A DNA stretch of 64,000 nt, from the NCBI RefSeq assembly GCF_014208105.1, contig NZ_JACHMQ010000001.1, positions 6,448,001-6,512,000 of the forward strand. The letters run 5' to 3'. This stretch comes from Actinomadura coerulea. GTDB lineage: Bacteria; Actinomycetota; Actinomycetes; Streptosporangiales; Streptosporangiaceae. The translations under genes and the position numbers were made by a program. The notes below the pieces were generated by a model, which worked only from the letters and a program-made list of their open reading frames with translations, ran no database searches and was not told the origin of the DNA. Positions 1 through 7,973 of this stretch are shown here, in pieces; the stretch's first letter is position 1, and every line of letters begins with the position of its first letter.

Positions 1-25
1 ATATCGCTCCGAAGGTCACGTCCAT
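1..25 (-). CDS. Possible start of a gene cut off by the window edge
   Basis: An ATG (complement of 23..25) overlaps the last codons and stop of the XRE regulator gene and opens a frame that runs off the left end (MDVTFGAI visible). Genes of the DUF5753 regulator family are usually followed by a small DUF397 gene, often overlapping, so this would fit such a partner. Only eight codons are visible and the residues are not diagnostic. Confidence 0.25.
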
Positions 26-828
26 CTCTCCCGTTCGGCCTCGAGGAGAAGCCTGGAAGGGCCGACCGGAGTGGCGATGTCGCTGATCGAGTCGTATTTC
101 ATGATGACTTCCTGTACGGCGAGCGGCTCCATCAGGAACCGTCCCCGCGTCGTCGCCTCGTGATAAGCGAGATCGCGCTCGTCCACCGTGAGGACGGTGA
201 TCGGTCCGTCGAGGCCCGGATGGGCTCCCGCCTGGTTCTCGACCACGCGGATGGTGACGTGCGGCAGTTCGCCGAGCGCCAGCAGGTGGGTGAGCTGGTC
301 GCGCATGATCTCGCGCGAGCCGACCAGTTGCGCCAGGGCGGCCCAGTTCAGGAACGCGGTCACCCGGGGCGGTGCCCCCCGGTCGAAGACGGCGGACCTG
401 CGCGCCATGCGTCGTTCCAGGTCGGCGTCCGTATCGCCGCCCGACCCGGCCGCCAGCGCCGCCTTGGCGTAGTCCGGAGTCTGGAGGAGGCCGGGGATCA
501 CCGTGGGCTCCCAGCTGCGGATCCGGGACGCGCGCCGCTCGAACTCGGCGAGGGACGAGAGCCAGTCGCCCTCGTCCGCCACGCCCGCGAAGCCGACCAG
601 GTTCGTGAACATCCCGCCGGTGTTCCAGAGGCGGTCGACGGTCTCGGCGTGGGACGGCTTCAGGCGAAGCGTCGCGGACTCGTACCTGGAGACGGTCGAG
701 CGGTCGCAGTCGAGGGCGTCGCCCAGGGCCTGCCCCGACATGCCGCTCGCTTCGCGGTAGCGGCGCAGATGAACCGCGATGAAATGCCGCATCGAGCGTG
801 ACGGGTCCAACGAGTCCCGGGCGTGCAT
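16..828 (-). CDS. XRE-family transcriptional regulator with DUF5753 domain
   Basis: Protein of 270 residues. Residues about 15-70 form an XRE helix-turn-helix (LRRYREASGMSGQALGDAL, then DRSTVSRYES). The rest matches the DUF5753 (Scr1-type) domain, including the typical IPGLLQTPDYAKA segment near residue 110 and a C-terminal EVIMKYDSISD region. In actinomycetes these are abundant DNA-binding regulators, often paired with a DUF397 protein, sometimes described as toxin-antitoxin-like and linked to development or antibiotic control. The ATG start is supported by GGAGGGGCC directly upstream. It is transcribed divergently from the SDR gene. The family call is firm; the regulated targets are unknown. 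Confidence 0.93.
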   Translation of the reverse strand: MHARDSLDPSRSMRHFIAVHLRRYREASGMSGQALGDALDCDRSTVSRYESATLRLKPSHAETVDRLWNTGGMFTNLVGFAGVADEGDWLSSLAEFERRASRIRSWEPTVIPGLLQTPDYAKAALAAGSGGDTDADLERRMARRSAVFDRGAPPRVTAFLNWAALAQLVGSREIMRDQLTHLLALGELPHVTIRVVENQAGAHPGLDGPITVLTVDERDLAYHEATTRGRFLMEPLAVQEVIMKYDSISDIATPVGPSRLLLEAERERWT

Positions 829-1020
829 GGCCCCTCCGGTTCAACGCGATCCATTCCGGAACGTAGCGAACCTATCGCGGAGAGTGCCGGACGTGGACCG
901 CATCAGCGGAAACGTCCGAGGGGGCCCGCCGTACCCCGGGCCGCTCGGGCCCGGACGTCCGTCGCGGCCCTCGCGCCGGAGGACGGGCGATCATGGAGGT
1001 GGTCGAGGGGAAGGAGCGGC

Positions 1021-1779
1021 GTGGAGCGGGCTTACGTGGTGACCGGCGGCGGGCGCGGCGTCGGGCGGGCGATCGTGGAGCGGCTGGCGGCGGACGGCGG
1101 GCATGTCGTCGTCATCGAGACGGACGCGGCGGCGCTCGGCTGGGCGCGGGACCGGGCGGACGTGACGGCGGTCGTGGGGAGCGCGGCGGACGAGGAGGTC
1201 GCGGAGCGGGCCGCCGACGCGGCGCAGGAGGCGGGGACGCTCGCCGGGTGGGTCAACAACGCGGCGGTGTTCCGGGACGCCGCCGATCCGTCCCCGAGGG
1301 AGCTGCTCGGTCTCGTGGCGCTGAACTTCGACCCGGCGGTGGTGGGGTCCGTGACCGCCGTCCGGCGCTTCTTGGACGCGGGGACGGGCGGCGCCATCGT
1401 CAACGTCTCGTCGCATCAGGCGCAGCGCCCGGTGCGCGGCTCGCTGCCCTACGCCACGGCGAAGGCGGCGGTGGAGGGGCTGAGCCGCGCGCTGGCCGTC
1501 GACTACGGGCCCCGCGGCGTCCGGACGAACGTCGTCGCGCTCGGGTCGATCACGACCGAGCGGTACGAGGGCTTCCTCCGGCGGCAGGAGCCCGGGGAGG
1601 CCGCGCGGATCGAGGAGGAGATGCGCCTGCTCCATCCGGTCGGGCGGGTGGGGCGGCCGGACGAGGTGGCCGCCGCGGTCGCCTATCTGCTCTCGGACGA
1701 GGCGAGCTTCGTCAACGGCGCCGTGGTGCCCGTGGACGGCGGTCGGCACGCGGTCGGCCGCGATCCCGAGGAGTCCTGA
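1021..1779 (+). CDS. SDR family NAD(P)-dependent oxidoreductase
   Basis: Classical short-chain dehydrogenase/reductase of 252 residues. The N-terminal cofactor motif is TGGGRGVGRA, followed by NNAA (WVNNAAVF), the catalytic serine region (NVSSHQ) and the YATAK active site. The C-terminal VNGAVVPVDGG is usual for the family. The GTG at 1021 is chosen because AAGGAG lies just before it and the protein then begins directly at the first beta strand; the open frame extends upstream to 823 but has no site there. The substrate cannot be read from the sequence. It stands alone between the divergent XRE regulator and a secreted lamin-tail protein. Confidence 0.92.
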   Translation: MERAYVVTGGGRGVGRAIVERLAADGGHVVVIETDAAALGWARDRADVTAVVGSAADEEVAERAADAAQEAGTLAGWVNNAAVFRDAADPSPRELLGLVALNFDPAVVGSVTAVRRFLDAGTGGAIVNVSSHQAQRPVRGSLPYATAKAAVEGLSRALAVDYGPRGVRTNVVALGSITTERYEGFLRRQEPGEAARIEEEMRLLHPVGRVGRPDEVAAAVAYLLSDEASFVNGAVVPVDGGRHAVGRDPEES

Positions 1780-1937
1780 GAACCCCGTGTTTACCCGGAC
1801 CACCTGGGACAACGCGGTAAGTGGGACGCGCGGCCCGGGGCCGCGGTTGGCGCCCGGCCCGGACATGGCCACAACCCCCCACAGGTCGGTGAATACCGGT
1901 ACATCTATGGATTCATCGATCGGAAGGAAGTCCAGGG

Positions 1938-2381
1938 GTGAGGAAGCTTCTCGTTGCGGGGGCCGCCGCCGTCGCGGTGGCGGGCGGGGTGCTGGTGGCG
2001 ACGCCGGCGGAGGCCGCGAGCGCCGTGCAGATCTACCGGGTGTACTACGACTCGCCCGGCAGCGACAAAGGGTCGAACACGTCGCTGAACGGCGAGTGGG
2101 TGCAGCTGTTCAACACGTCCAGGACGTCCAAGAGCTTGAAGGGGGTCAAGGTCCGCGACAAGACCGGGTACACGTACACCTTCGGTTCCTTCACCTTGAA
2201 GGGCCGCAAGTCGGTCTACATCCACACCGGCAGGGGCTCCAACAGCGCGACGCACCGCTACTGGGGCCGCAAGTGGTACGTGTGGAACAACACCGGTGAC
2301 ACCGCGTACCTCCTCTACTCCAATGGCCGGGTGGCGGACAAGTGCTCATGGGGTCGGACGGGGTCCTCGAAGTACTGCTAG
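1938..2381 (+). CDS. Secreted lamin-tail domain (LTD) protein
   Basis: Protein of 147 residues with an N-terminal signal peptide (MRKLLVAG, hydrophobic stretch, cleavage near ATPAEA-AS). The mature part is a single lamin-tail domain: the GEWVQLFNTS strand, then GVKVRDKTGYTYTFG and SVYIHTGRG, ending in paired cysteines (KCSWG...KYC). Such domains occur in extracellular proteins of actinomycetes and may bind surfaces or nucleic acid, but no activity is established. The start is GTG at 1938, preceded by GGAAGGAAG. A strong hairpin follows the stop. Confidence 0.88.
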   Translation: MRKLLVAGAAAVAVAGGVLVATPAEAASAVQIYRVYYDSPGSDKGSNTSLNGEWVQLFNTSRTSKSLKGVKVRDKTGYTYTFGSFTLKGRKSVYIHTGRGSNSATHRYWGRKWYVWNNTGDTAYLLYSNGRVADKCSWGRTGSSKYC

Positions 2382-2402
2382 ACGGTCCGCATCGCCCTGA
2401 GC

Positions 2403-2435
2403 GCGAGCCACCGGTCCTCCGGGCCGGTGGCTCGC
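2403..2435. terminator. Bidirectional terminator between convergent genes
   Basis: A perfect 12-bp stem (GCGAGCCACCGG at 2403-2414 and its complement at 2424-2435) with a 9-nt loop lies between the lamin-tail gene on + and the phosphotransferase gene on -. No clear T run follows, as is common in high-GC actinobacteria. Confidence 0.75.
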
Positions 2436-2467
2436 CGCCGTTCGAGGGCGGTCAGCCGCCGGGGCCG

Positions 2468-3787
2468 TCAGCCGCCGGGGACGGCGAGGTGGCGGGGGTT
2501 CGCGACCGTCAGCTTGTCGGTCACCGAGGCTCGTACCGCGGCCACGACCTCGTCCATCCGGTCGTCGAGAGCGCTCGTCCGGATGGCCTCCGCGAGTTCG
2601 GGGTCGGTCGCGCATCCGAGGGCCTTCAGCCTGTTCTGATGGGCGATCCTGTGGGCGCCGCCGAGGAGGAGCTCCCTGCGGGCCATGCGGAGAGCGGACG
2701 CGGCCACGCGGGCATGGAAGCGGAGCCGGTCGTCGGGCTGTTCGGCCTGCGCGAGGAACGCCCCCACGGCGTCGATGAGAGCGTGCGCGCCCGGCCGGTC
2801 ATGGGGTGCGTTGTCCGGTGTGGCCGCGCTCTCCAACGGATCCTCGACAGTCGTCGGCTCCGTCAGTCCCAGCGCCAGGAGCAGGTCGTGCTCCTGCTCG
2901 CAGACCTTCCGGCCGAGGACGGCGTACTCGATCGACGGGTCGGAGCCGCTGAGGAACCGCTCGGCCTGGTGGCGGCACAGGATCGTCCAGCGGAGGGTGC
3001 CGTAGACCTCCCACCAGTGGAGTTCTTCGAGCGTGGGCGGCGTGCCCCCGGCGGCGGCGTAGCCGGAGAGGAGGTCCTCACGCGTCCCGAAGCCGCCGGC
3101 CGGGTGCGGGGAGCCGAACCGCCACGCCTTCACGCAGAGCCAGCCGAGGTCTTCGGCCGGGTCGCCGAGGTGGGTGAGCTCCCAGTCCAGGACGCCGGTC
3201 ACGCCGCCGGGGGAGATCATCAGGTTCCCGTTGCGGAAGTCGCCGTGGACGACCGTCCGGGCGCGGGGCGCGGGACGGTGCTCCTCCAGCCAGCGCAGCG
3301 CCAGCTCCACGGCCGGACGGGCCTCGAACGCCGCGTAGTGCTCGGTGAGCGCGGCGAGGGCGTCGTCGTCGGGCAGCCCCGGAACGGGCGACATCGTGTG
3401 CAGCCGGGCCAGGATGCCGCCCAGCTCGCGCGCCAGGCCGGGGCGGACGCCCGCGAAGCGCTCGTCGCGCAGGAGCCGCCGCGGGATCGTCTCCCCGGCG
3501 AGCCGCTCCATGACCATGTAGGGGGCGCCGTCCAGGTCGCCGCCGTGATCGGCCGGCCGGGGGACCGGGACGCCGGCCGCCGCGGCCGAGGCGAGCAGGC
3601 CGGCCTCGCGGCCCATCGCGGTGGGGTCGAGGGAGCCCGGCGGGTCGCGGCGCAGCACGAGCGGACGGCCGTCCGCGTCGAAGGCCCAGGTCTCCCGGCT
3701 GGCGCCGCCGGACAGCCGGCGCAGCCCGGTGACCTGCGCGCCGAGCCGCTCCGCCAGCGCGGCGGCGAGGTCGCGGGTCGGTTCCAT
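2468..3787 (-). CDS. Phosphotransferase (APH-like kinase) fused to a DUF6285-like domain
   Basis: Protein of 439 residues. Residues 1-300 are an aminoglycoside-phosphotransferase-fold kinase of the ACAD10/11 N-terminal type: LSGGASRETW loop, VLRRDP lysine-equivalent region, catalytic HGDFRNGNLM and metal-binding DWE. The last ~120 residues (DNAPHDRPGAHALIDAVGAFL onward) resemble DUF6285, a small domain usually encoded separately beside such kinases. With the TetR gene 7 bp upstream and an ACAD10/11-like dehydrogenase nearby, a role in 4-hydroxyacyl-CoA breakdown (phosphorylation of the hydroxyl, then elimination) is likely. Antibiotic phosphorylation is the less likely alternative. The domain calls are firm; the substrate is inferred. 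Confidence 0.85.
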   Translation of the reverse strand: MEPTRDLAAALAERLGAQVTGLRRLSGGASRETWAFDADGRPLVLRRDPPGSLDPTAMGREAGLLASAAAAGVPVPRPADHGGDLDGAPYMVMERLAGETIPRRLLRDERFAGVRPGLARELGGILARLHTMSPVPGLPDDDALAALTEHYAAFEARPAVELALRWLEEHRPAPRARTVVHGDFRNGNLMISPGGVTGVLDWELTHLGDPAEDLGWLCVKAWRFGSPHPAGGFGTREDLLSGYAAAGGTPPTLEELHWWEVYGTLRWTILCRHQAERFLSGSDPSIEYAVLGRKVCEQEHDLLLALGLTEPTTVEDPLESAATPDNAPHDRPGAHALIDAVGAFLAQAEQPDDRLRFHARVAASALRMARRELLLGGAHRIAHQNRLKALGCATDPELAEAIRTSALDDRMDEVVAAVRASVTDKLTVANPRHLAVPGG

Positions 3788-3794
3788 GGCTCTC

Positions 3795-4415
3795 CTAGTC
3801 GGGCAGGCCGAGGGCGCGGACGCTGAGGGTGTCCAGGGTCTCCAGGAGGCGTTCGGCGCCCCGCGGATCGCTGCCCTGGACGATCCACAAGTACAGGGAG
3901 TGGTCGACCATCGTGGCGAGGGCGCCCGCCGCCGTCTCCGCGTCGATGTCGGACGGGACGAGCCCCTCCCGCTGCCAGCGCGCGATCACCCGCGCGGAAC
4001 GTCCCACCGAGGAGGCCCGGTGCTTGCGCCGCAGCTCCTGGAACTCCTCGTTGAACGTGGCGACCTGCTCGATGATCGCCATCATCCGGGCGTTGCGCAG
4101 GTAGGCCTCGTAGTAGGCGCGGTTGGCGCGGCGGACCCGGTCGGCGGGGCCCGGCCCCGCGGACGGCACGAGCGCGTGGTCGGTCATCTCCTCGAACAGC
4201 CGGTCGGCGACCTCCAGGAACACCGCTTCCTTCGTGGGGAAGTAGGTGTAGAAGGAGCCGTAGGCGACGCCCGCGTGCCGGGTGATGTGCGTGACCCGGG
4301 TCTCCAGGAAGCCGCGCTCCTCGAACACCTCGCGGGCGGCGGCGAGCAGGCGCTCCCTGGTCCGGGCGCCGCGCTCGGTGAGCGGCCGGCCGCCGGGATC
4401 GTCGCCGCTGGGCAT
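3795..4415 (-). CDS. TetR/AcrR family transcriptional regulator
   Basis: Protein of 206 residues. The N-terminal helix-turn-helix is clear (RERLLAAAREVFEERGF, then THITRHAGVAYGSFYTYFPTKE), followed by a divergent ligand-binding domain. The ATG at 4415 is chosen because it has an upstream GAGAGG; an in-frame ATG at 4468 would lie almost at the promoter. It precedes the kinase gene by 7 bp and probably forms an operon with it. The 27-bp palindrome at 4475-4501, in the shared region with the divergent VOC-CMD-ACAD genes, is the likely operator, so it probably represses both arms and responds to a pathway acyl-CoA. Confidence 0.93.
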   Translation of the reverse strand: MPSGDDPGGRPLTERGARTRERLLAAAREVFEERGFLETRVTHITRHAGVAYGSFYTYFPTKEAVFLEVADRLFEEMTDHALVPSAGPGPADRVRRANRAYYEAYLRNARMMAIIEQVATFNEEFQELRRKHRASSVGRSARVIARWQREGLVPSDIDAETAAGALATMVDHSLYLWIVQGSDPRGAERLLETLDTLSVRALGLPD

Positions 4416-4474
4416 CGCCGTGGTTCCTCTCGCCGGGGGTTGACAGGCCGGGGAACGGTAATCGAGCATCAGGC

Positions 4475-4501
4475 AAGTTGATATGACTGTCAAGTCAACT
4501 T
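4475..4501. promoter_or_regulatory. Palindromic operator for the divergent TetR / VOC promoters
   Basis: A 27-bp inverted repeat centred on 4488 has 11 of 13 base pairs matched. The outer arms are AAGTTGA (4475-4481) and TCAACTT (4495-4501); the inner core is TGAC-T-GTCA (4484-4492). It lies between the TetR gene and the divergent VOC gene and contains a TTGACA-like -35 element on the minus strand. Binding by the adjacent TetR protein is inference. Confidence 0.7.
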
Positions 4502-4532
4502 CCGCGGCGCACTCCCGCCGCAAGGAGGTTCC

Positions 4533-5105
4533 ATGAACACCGAGTTCGAACTGGGCGGCATCAACCATCTGGCGCTGGTGTCGTCGGACATGGAACGCAC
4601 GGTCGACTTCTACTCCGGCGTCCTCGGCATGCCCCTGGTCAAGACCATCGACCTGCCGGGCGGCATGGGGCAGCACTTCTTCTTCGACTGCGGCGGCGGC
4701 GACTGCGTCGCGTTCTTCTGGTTCCCCGACGCGCCGGACGGCGTCCCCGGCGTCTCCGCCCCGAAGGGGCGGCCCGAGCAGGGCGAACTGCTCAGCGCCG
4801 TCGGATCGATGAACCACGTCGCGTTCCACGTCCCGACCGACAGGTTCGACGAGTACCGGCAGCGGCTCAAGGACAAGGGCGTCACCGTCAGCCCCGTCCT
4901 CAACCACGACGACAGCCCGCTCGGCGTCGCCCGCGACGTGCACGAGGGCGTCTTCGTCCGGTCGTTCTACTTCCAGGACCCGGACGGGATCCTCCTCGAG
5001 TTCGCCTGCTGGACACGCACGTTCGACGCGTCCGACGTCTCCCACGAACCGAAGACCGCCGCCGACCGGACCGCCGGGAAGGACAGCCATGCCGCGACTG
5101 CGTGA
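4533..5105 (+). CDS. VOC family (glyoxalase/dioxygenase-fold) protein
   Basis: Protein of 190 residues with two betaalphabetabetabeta modules of the vicinal-oxygen-chelate fold. The first strand is GGINHLALVSSDMERTVDFY with its metal His; the second module begins MNHVAFHVP and ends FYFQDPDGILLEFACW, with the usual metal Glu. AAGGAGG precedes the ATG. It heads a three-gene unit (VOC, CMD, ACAD) whose reading frames overlap, so it is probably part of the same catabolic route. Possible activities include isomerisation, dioxygenation or glyoxalase-type chemistry; nothing in the sequence settles which. Confidence 0.88.
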   Translation: MNTEFELGGINHLALVSSDMERTVDFYSGVLGMPLVKTIDLPGGMGQHFFFDCGGGDCVAFFWFPDAPDGVPGVSAPKGRPEQGELLSAVGSMNHVAFHVPTDRFDEYRQRLKDKGVTVSPVLNHDDSPLGVARDVHEGVFVRSFYFQDPDGILLEFACWTRTFDASDVSHEPKTAADRTAGKDSHAATA

Positions 5106-5730
5106 GGTCCCCCGCGCCGAAGTCACCGACGAGCAGATCCTCTTCTTCTACGACCGCCTCTTCGCGCCCGACCGCGACCCGGCCGTCGACCACGGCACCG
5201 CGACCGGCTCGCCGGGCGACTGGTGGACGGTGTTCGCCCAGTCCCCGGACGTGTTCCGGCACGCCGTCCGCGGCTTCGCCCTGTACCGGGGCGCCGATCT
5301 CGACCCCGTCCTGCGCGAGCTCGGCCAGTGCCGGGCCGGATGGGCGCGCGGCAGCCAGTTCGTCTTCTCCCAGCACTGCAAGCAGATGCGCGCCCTCGGC
5401 ATGCCCGAGGAGAAGATCGCGTCCATCCCGCACTGGCAGACGGCCGGCTGCTACTCGCCGCTCGAACGCGCCGTCCTCGCCTACACCGACTGCCTCGTCC
5501 TGGACGGCGGCCGCGTCCCCGACGGCGTCTTCGAGGTCCTGCGCGAGCACCTCCCCGAGAAGGAGATCCTCCAGCTCACCTACATCACCTGCATGTACGA
5601 CATGCACGCGACGATGTCCCGGGCCCTGCGGCTGGAGTTCGACGACCGCCCCGAACCGGTCGTCGAGGTCGCGGCGCCCGAGGGGTACGGCACCCGCGAC
5701 ATCGCCGCCGACCTCACCGGGGAGGGCTGA
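5089..5730 (+). CDS. Carboxymuconolactone decarboxylase (CMD) family protein
   Basis: Protein of 213 residues, an all-helical CMD/AhpD-like fold. The family pattern is visible around GQCRAGWARGSQFVFSQHCK (residues ~83-102), with a Cys and a downstream His-Cys, and in the helix LERAVLAYTD. It overlaps the VOC gene by 17 bp and the next gene by one base, so translation is likely coupled. Family members act as decarboxylases, peroxidases or uncharacterised enzymes on carboxylated or CoA-linked compounds. The specific reaction is not known. Confidence 0.85.
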   Translation: MPRLREVPRAEVTDEQILFFYDRLFAPDRDPAVDHGTATGSPGDWWTVFAQSPDVFRHAVRGFALYRGADLDPVLRELGQCRAGWARGSQFVFSQHCKQMRALGMPEEKIASIPHWQTAGCYSPLERAVLAYTDCLVLDGGRVPDGVFEVLREHLPEKEILQLTYITCMYDMHATMSRALRLEFDDRPEPVVEVAAPEGYGTRDIAADLTGEG

Positions 5731-6884
5731 TGCTGTTCCCCGTGCCGGACCGCGTCCGGGACGTCCGCGACGCCGTCCACGCCTTCATGACCGAGCGCGT
5801 CGAACCGGCCGAGCCCGCCCTCAACGCGGGCGACCGCGAGAAGCTCCTGAAACTGCGCCGGGAGGCGAAGGACGAGGGCCTCTGGGCGCTCGGCCACCCC
5901 ACCGAACTGGGCGGCGGCGGCATGCCGTTCCTCGACTACGTCTACATCAACGAGGTGCAGGGACGCAGCGAGTGGGGTCAGCTCGCCCTCGGCACGTTCA
6001 CCCTCCAGGACTCGCTCATGCTGCACAAGTACGCGAGCCCCCGCTGGCGCGAGCGCTACCTCGCCCCCATGGTCGCCGGCGAGGTCTCGCCGAGCTTCGC
6101 GATGACCGAGCCCGACTACGCCGGTTCCGACCCCACCCAGCTTCGGACGAGGGCCGTCCTGGACGGCGACCACTGGGTCATCAGCGGCCGCAAGTGGTTC
6201 ACCACCGGCGCCGGCGAGGCCGCCTACACCACCGTCATGTGCCGGACCGAGCCCGAGGACGCGTCCCCGCACCGCTCCTTCAGCATGATCATCGTGCCGA
6301 CGGACACGCCGGGCTACGAGATCGTCCGGGAGACGCCCGTCCTCGGGCTGAACGGCGGCCACTACGAGGTCGCCTACAACGACGTCCGGGTCCCGGCGGA
6401 CAACCTCCTCGGCCCGCGCGGCCACGGCTTCGTCATCGCGCAGGAGCGCCTCGGCCCCGGCCGCATCTTCCACTGCATGCGCTGGCTGGGCCAGGCCCAG
6501 CGCGCCTTCGAGCTGATGTGCGCTCGCCTGGGCTCCCGCGTCGCGTTCGGCGAGCCCCTCTCGGCGAAGCAGCTGATGCAGCAGCACGTCTTCGACTCCT
6601 ACACCGAGATCCAGGCCGCCCGCATGCTCACGCTCCAGGCGGCCGAGCGGATCGACGCGGGCGACCAGGCCCGCGTCGAGATCGGCGCCATCAAGGTCGT
6701 CGGCGCCCGCATGCTGCACAACGTCATCGACCGCGCCATCCAGGTGCACGGCGCCGCCGGCCTCACCGACGACACCCCCCTCTCCCGCATGTACCGCCAC
6801 GCCCGCGAGGCCCGCATCTACGACGGCCCCGACGAGGTCCACATCCAGAGCACCGCCAGACGCATCCTCGAACAGCTCGGCTGA
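5730..6884 (+). CDS. Acyl-CoA dehydrogenase family protein, ACAD10/11-like
   Basis: Protein of 384 residues. FAD-binding segments FAMTEPDYAGSDPTQ and GRKWFTTGAG are present. Several stretches match the ACAD10/ACAD11 branch: GPGRIFHCMRWLGQAQRA, IDRAIQVHGAAGL and DGPDEVH near the C terminus. In that branch the enzyme works with an APH-like kinase to turn 4-hydroxyacyl-CoA into a beta-oxidation intermediate; here the kinase is a separate, divergent gene 2 kb away. The ATG shares one base with the stop of the CMD gene. The open frame runs further upstream, but those codons belong to the CMD gene read in another frame. Confidence 0.9.
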   Translation: MLFPVPDRVRDVRDAVHAFMTERVEPAEPALNAGDREKLLKLRREAKDEGLWALGHPTELGGGGMPFLDYVYINEVQGRSEWGQLALGTFTLQDSLMLHKYASPRWRERYLAPMVAGEVSPSFAMTEPDYAGSDPTQLRTRAVLDGDHWVISGRKWFTTGAGEAAYTTVMCRTEPEDASPHRSFSMIIVPTDTPGYEIVRETPVLGLNGGHYEVAYNDVRVPADNLLGPRGHGFVIAQERLGPGRIFHCMRWLGQAQRAFELMCARLGSRVAFGEPLSAKQLMQQHVFDSYTEIQAARMLTLQAAERIDAGDQARVEIGAIKVVGARMLHNVIDRAIQVHGAAGLTDDTPLSRMYRHAREARIYDGPDEVHIQSTARRILEQLG

Positions 6885-6915
6885 GCAGACCGTTCCCCGG
6901 GGACGCCGCGCAAGC

Positions 6916-6959
6916 CCGGCCCCGCGGCGGCGTGCGACCGAGGCCGCCGCCGGGGCCGG
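6916..6959. terminator. Terminator between convergent ACAD and LLM genes
   Basis: GC-rich hairpin with arms at 6916-6931 and 6943-6959 (9 bp plus 7 bp separated by a one-base bulge) and an 11-nt loop. It sits directly between the two convergent stop codons and could serve both directions. Confidence 0.65.
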
Positions 6960-6962
6960 CGG

Positions 6963-7871
6963 CTAACCGCGTTCCTTCGCGACCGCCTCCCGGACCGCGG
7001 GGGCGATCTCCGCGGCCCAGCGGCCGACCGACGCGATGTCCTGGGTGCCGCCCTCGGGCGAGAAGAGGGTGAAGCCGGACGCCCCGTGCTCGACCACGGC
7101 GCCGGTCAGCTCCTCGACCCACTGCCCGGCGGAACCGCCGATCCAGCGGCCGTCGCGGTCGCGGGTGGCCGGCAGCGGCCGGTCGGTGATGCGCCCGGGG
7201 AGGTTGAACACCGTGCGGATCTCCCCGGGGGCGCGGCCGGCGGCGGCCGCCGCCTCGTCGATGACCGGCCGCGACGTCCGGTAGCGCTCGCTGAGCCAGT
7301 CCGCCGCGTGCCCGGGGATCCACCCGTCGGCCACCCGTCCCGTGGCGGCCAGCGACTTCTTCCCGACCGAGCCGGTCCACACCGGAGGCGCCGCGACCGG
7401 CGCCGGCTCGATCCGCTCCACCCGGTAGTGCCGTCCCCGGTGGGTGACCGGCGGCCCCCCGCCCGCCAGCTTCTTCACCAGGACGATCGCCTCCTCGAAG
7501 GCGTCCACGGCGTCGGACGGCGACAGCCGCGGCACGCCCATGTCGGAGATCCGGTCCCACAGCCCGCCCGCGCCCATGCCGAGCACGACGCGGCCCTCCG
7601 AGAGCGCCGACAGCGCCGCCGCCGTCCGCGCCAGCATCGGCGCGGGCCTGGTCGGCAGGTTGGTGACGTTGGCCAGCCCGGCGAGGTGCCGCGTGCCCCC
7701 GAGGACGAACCCGATGGTGGCGTAGGCGTCCAGCCGCTTGCCGATGTAGGGGTGGTCCGACAGCGAGAAGAGGTCGAGGCCGTCGCGGTCGGCCTGGCGG
7801 GCCATGCGCAACAGCTCCGGACCGTCGTCGAAGTCGCTGTGCGCACCGAAACCGAAGACGAGATCATGCAC
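6963..7871 (-). CDS. LLM class flavin/F420-dependent oxidoreductase
   Basis: TIM-barrel luciferase-like monooxygenase of about 302 residues. The first strand is VFGFGAHSD, followed by GLDLFSLSDHPY, the GRVVLGMGAG cofactor region and VWTGSVGKKSLAATGRVADGWIPG, which is typical of F420-linked members. I prefer the GTG at 7871 because AAGGCGGAG lies just upstream and it begins immediately before the first strand; an ATG at 7892 is in frame but has no ribosome site. The preceding 100 bp carry two TTCGT-type palindromes matching one upstream of the MarR gene, so it is probably MarR-controlled. The substrate is unknown. Confidence 0.88.
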   Translation of the reverse strand: MHDLVFGFGAHSDFDDGPELLRMARQADRDGLDLFSLSDHPYIGKRLDAYATIGFVLGGTRHLAGLANVTNLPTRPAPMLARTAAALSALSEGRVVLGMGAGGLWDRISDMGVPRLSPSDAVDAFEEAIVLVKKLAGGGPPVTHRGRHYRVERIEPAPVAAPPVWTGSVGKKSLAATGRVADGWIPGHAADWLSERYRTSRPVIDEAAAAAGRAPGEIRTVFNLPGRITDRPLPATRDRDGRWIGGSAGQWVEELTGAVVEHGASGFTLFSPEGGTQDIASVGRWAAEIAPAVREAVAKERG

Positions 7872-7903
7872 GGACAAGGCTCCGCCTTTCATTTCAACTC
7901 AAA

Positions 7904-7940
7904 GTTCGTAGCACGAACCGTATTAGTTCGTACTGCGAAC
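7904..7940. promoter_or_regulatory. Two MarR-type operators upstream of the LLM gene
   Basis: Two 15-bp inverted repeats, GTTCGTAGCACGAAC (7904-7918, perfect arms) and GTTCGTACTGCGAAC (7926-7940, one mismatch), have centres 22 bp apart, about two helical turns. They fill the region between the MarR stop and the LLM start. A third copy lies upstream of the MarR gene. Confidence 0.75.
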
Positions 7941-7973
7941 CGCAAGTGCCCGTGTGGAGCGCGGTGGCGCGCG

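Noticed and set aside
2342..3826. Open frame of 494 codons opposite the phosphotransferase
   Set aside because: Antisense shadow; the minus-strand kinase carries clear catalytic motifs.
4413..5126. Longer TetR protein starting upstream of 4415
   Set aside because: The extra codons lie in the operator and across the divergent VOC gene; they carry no domain.
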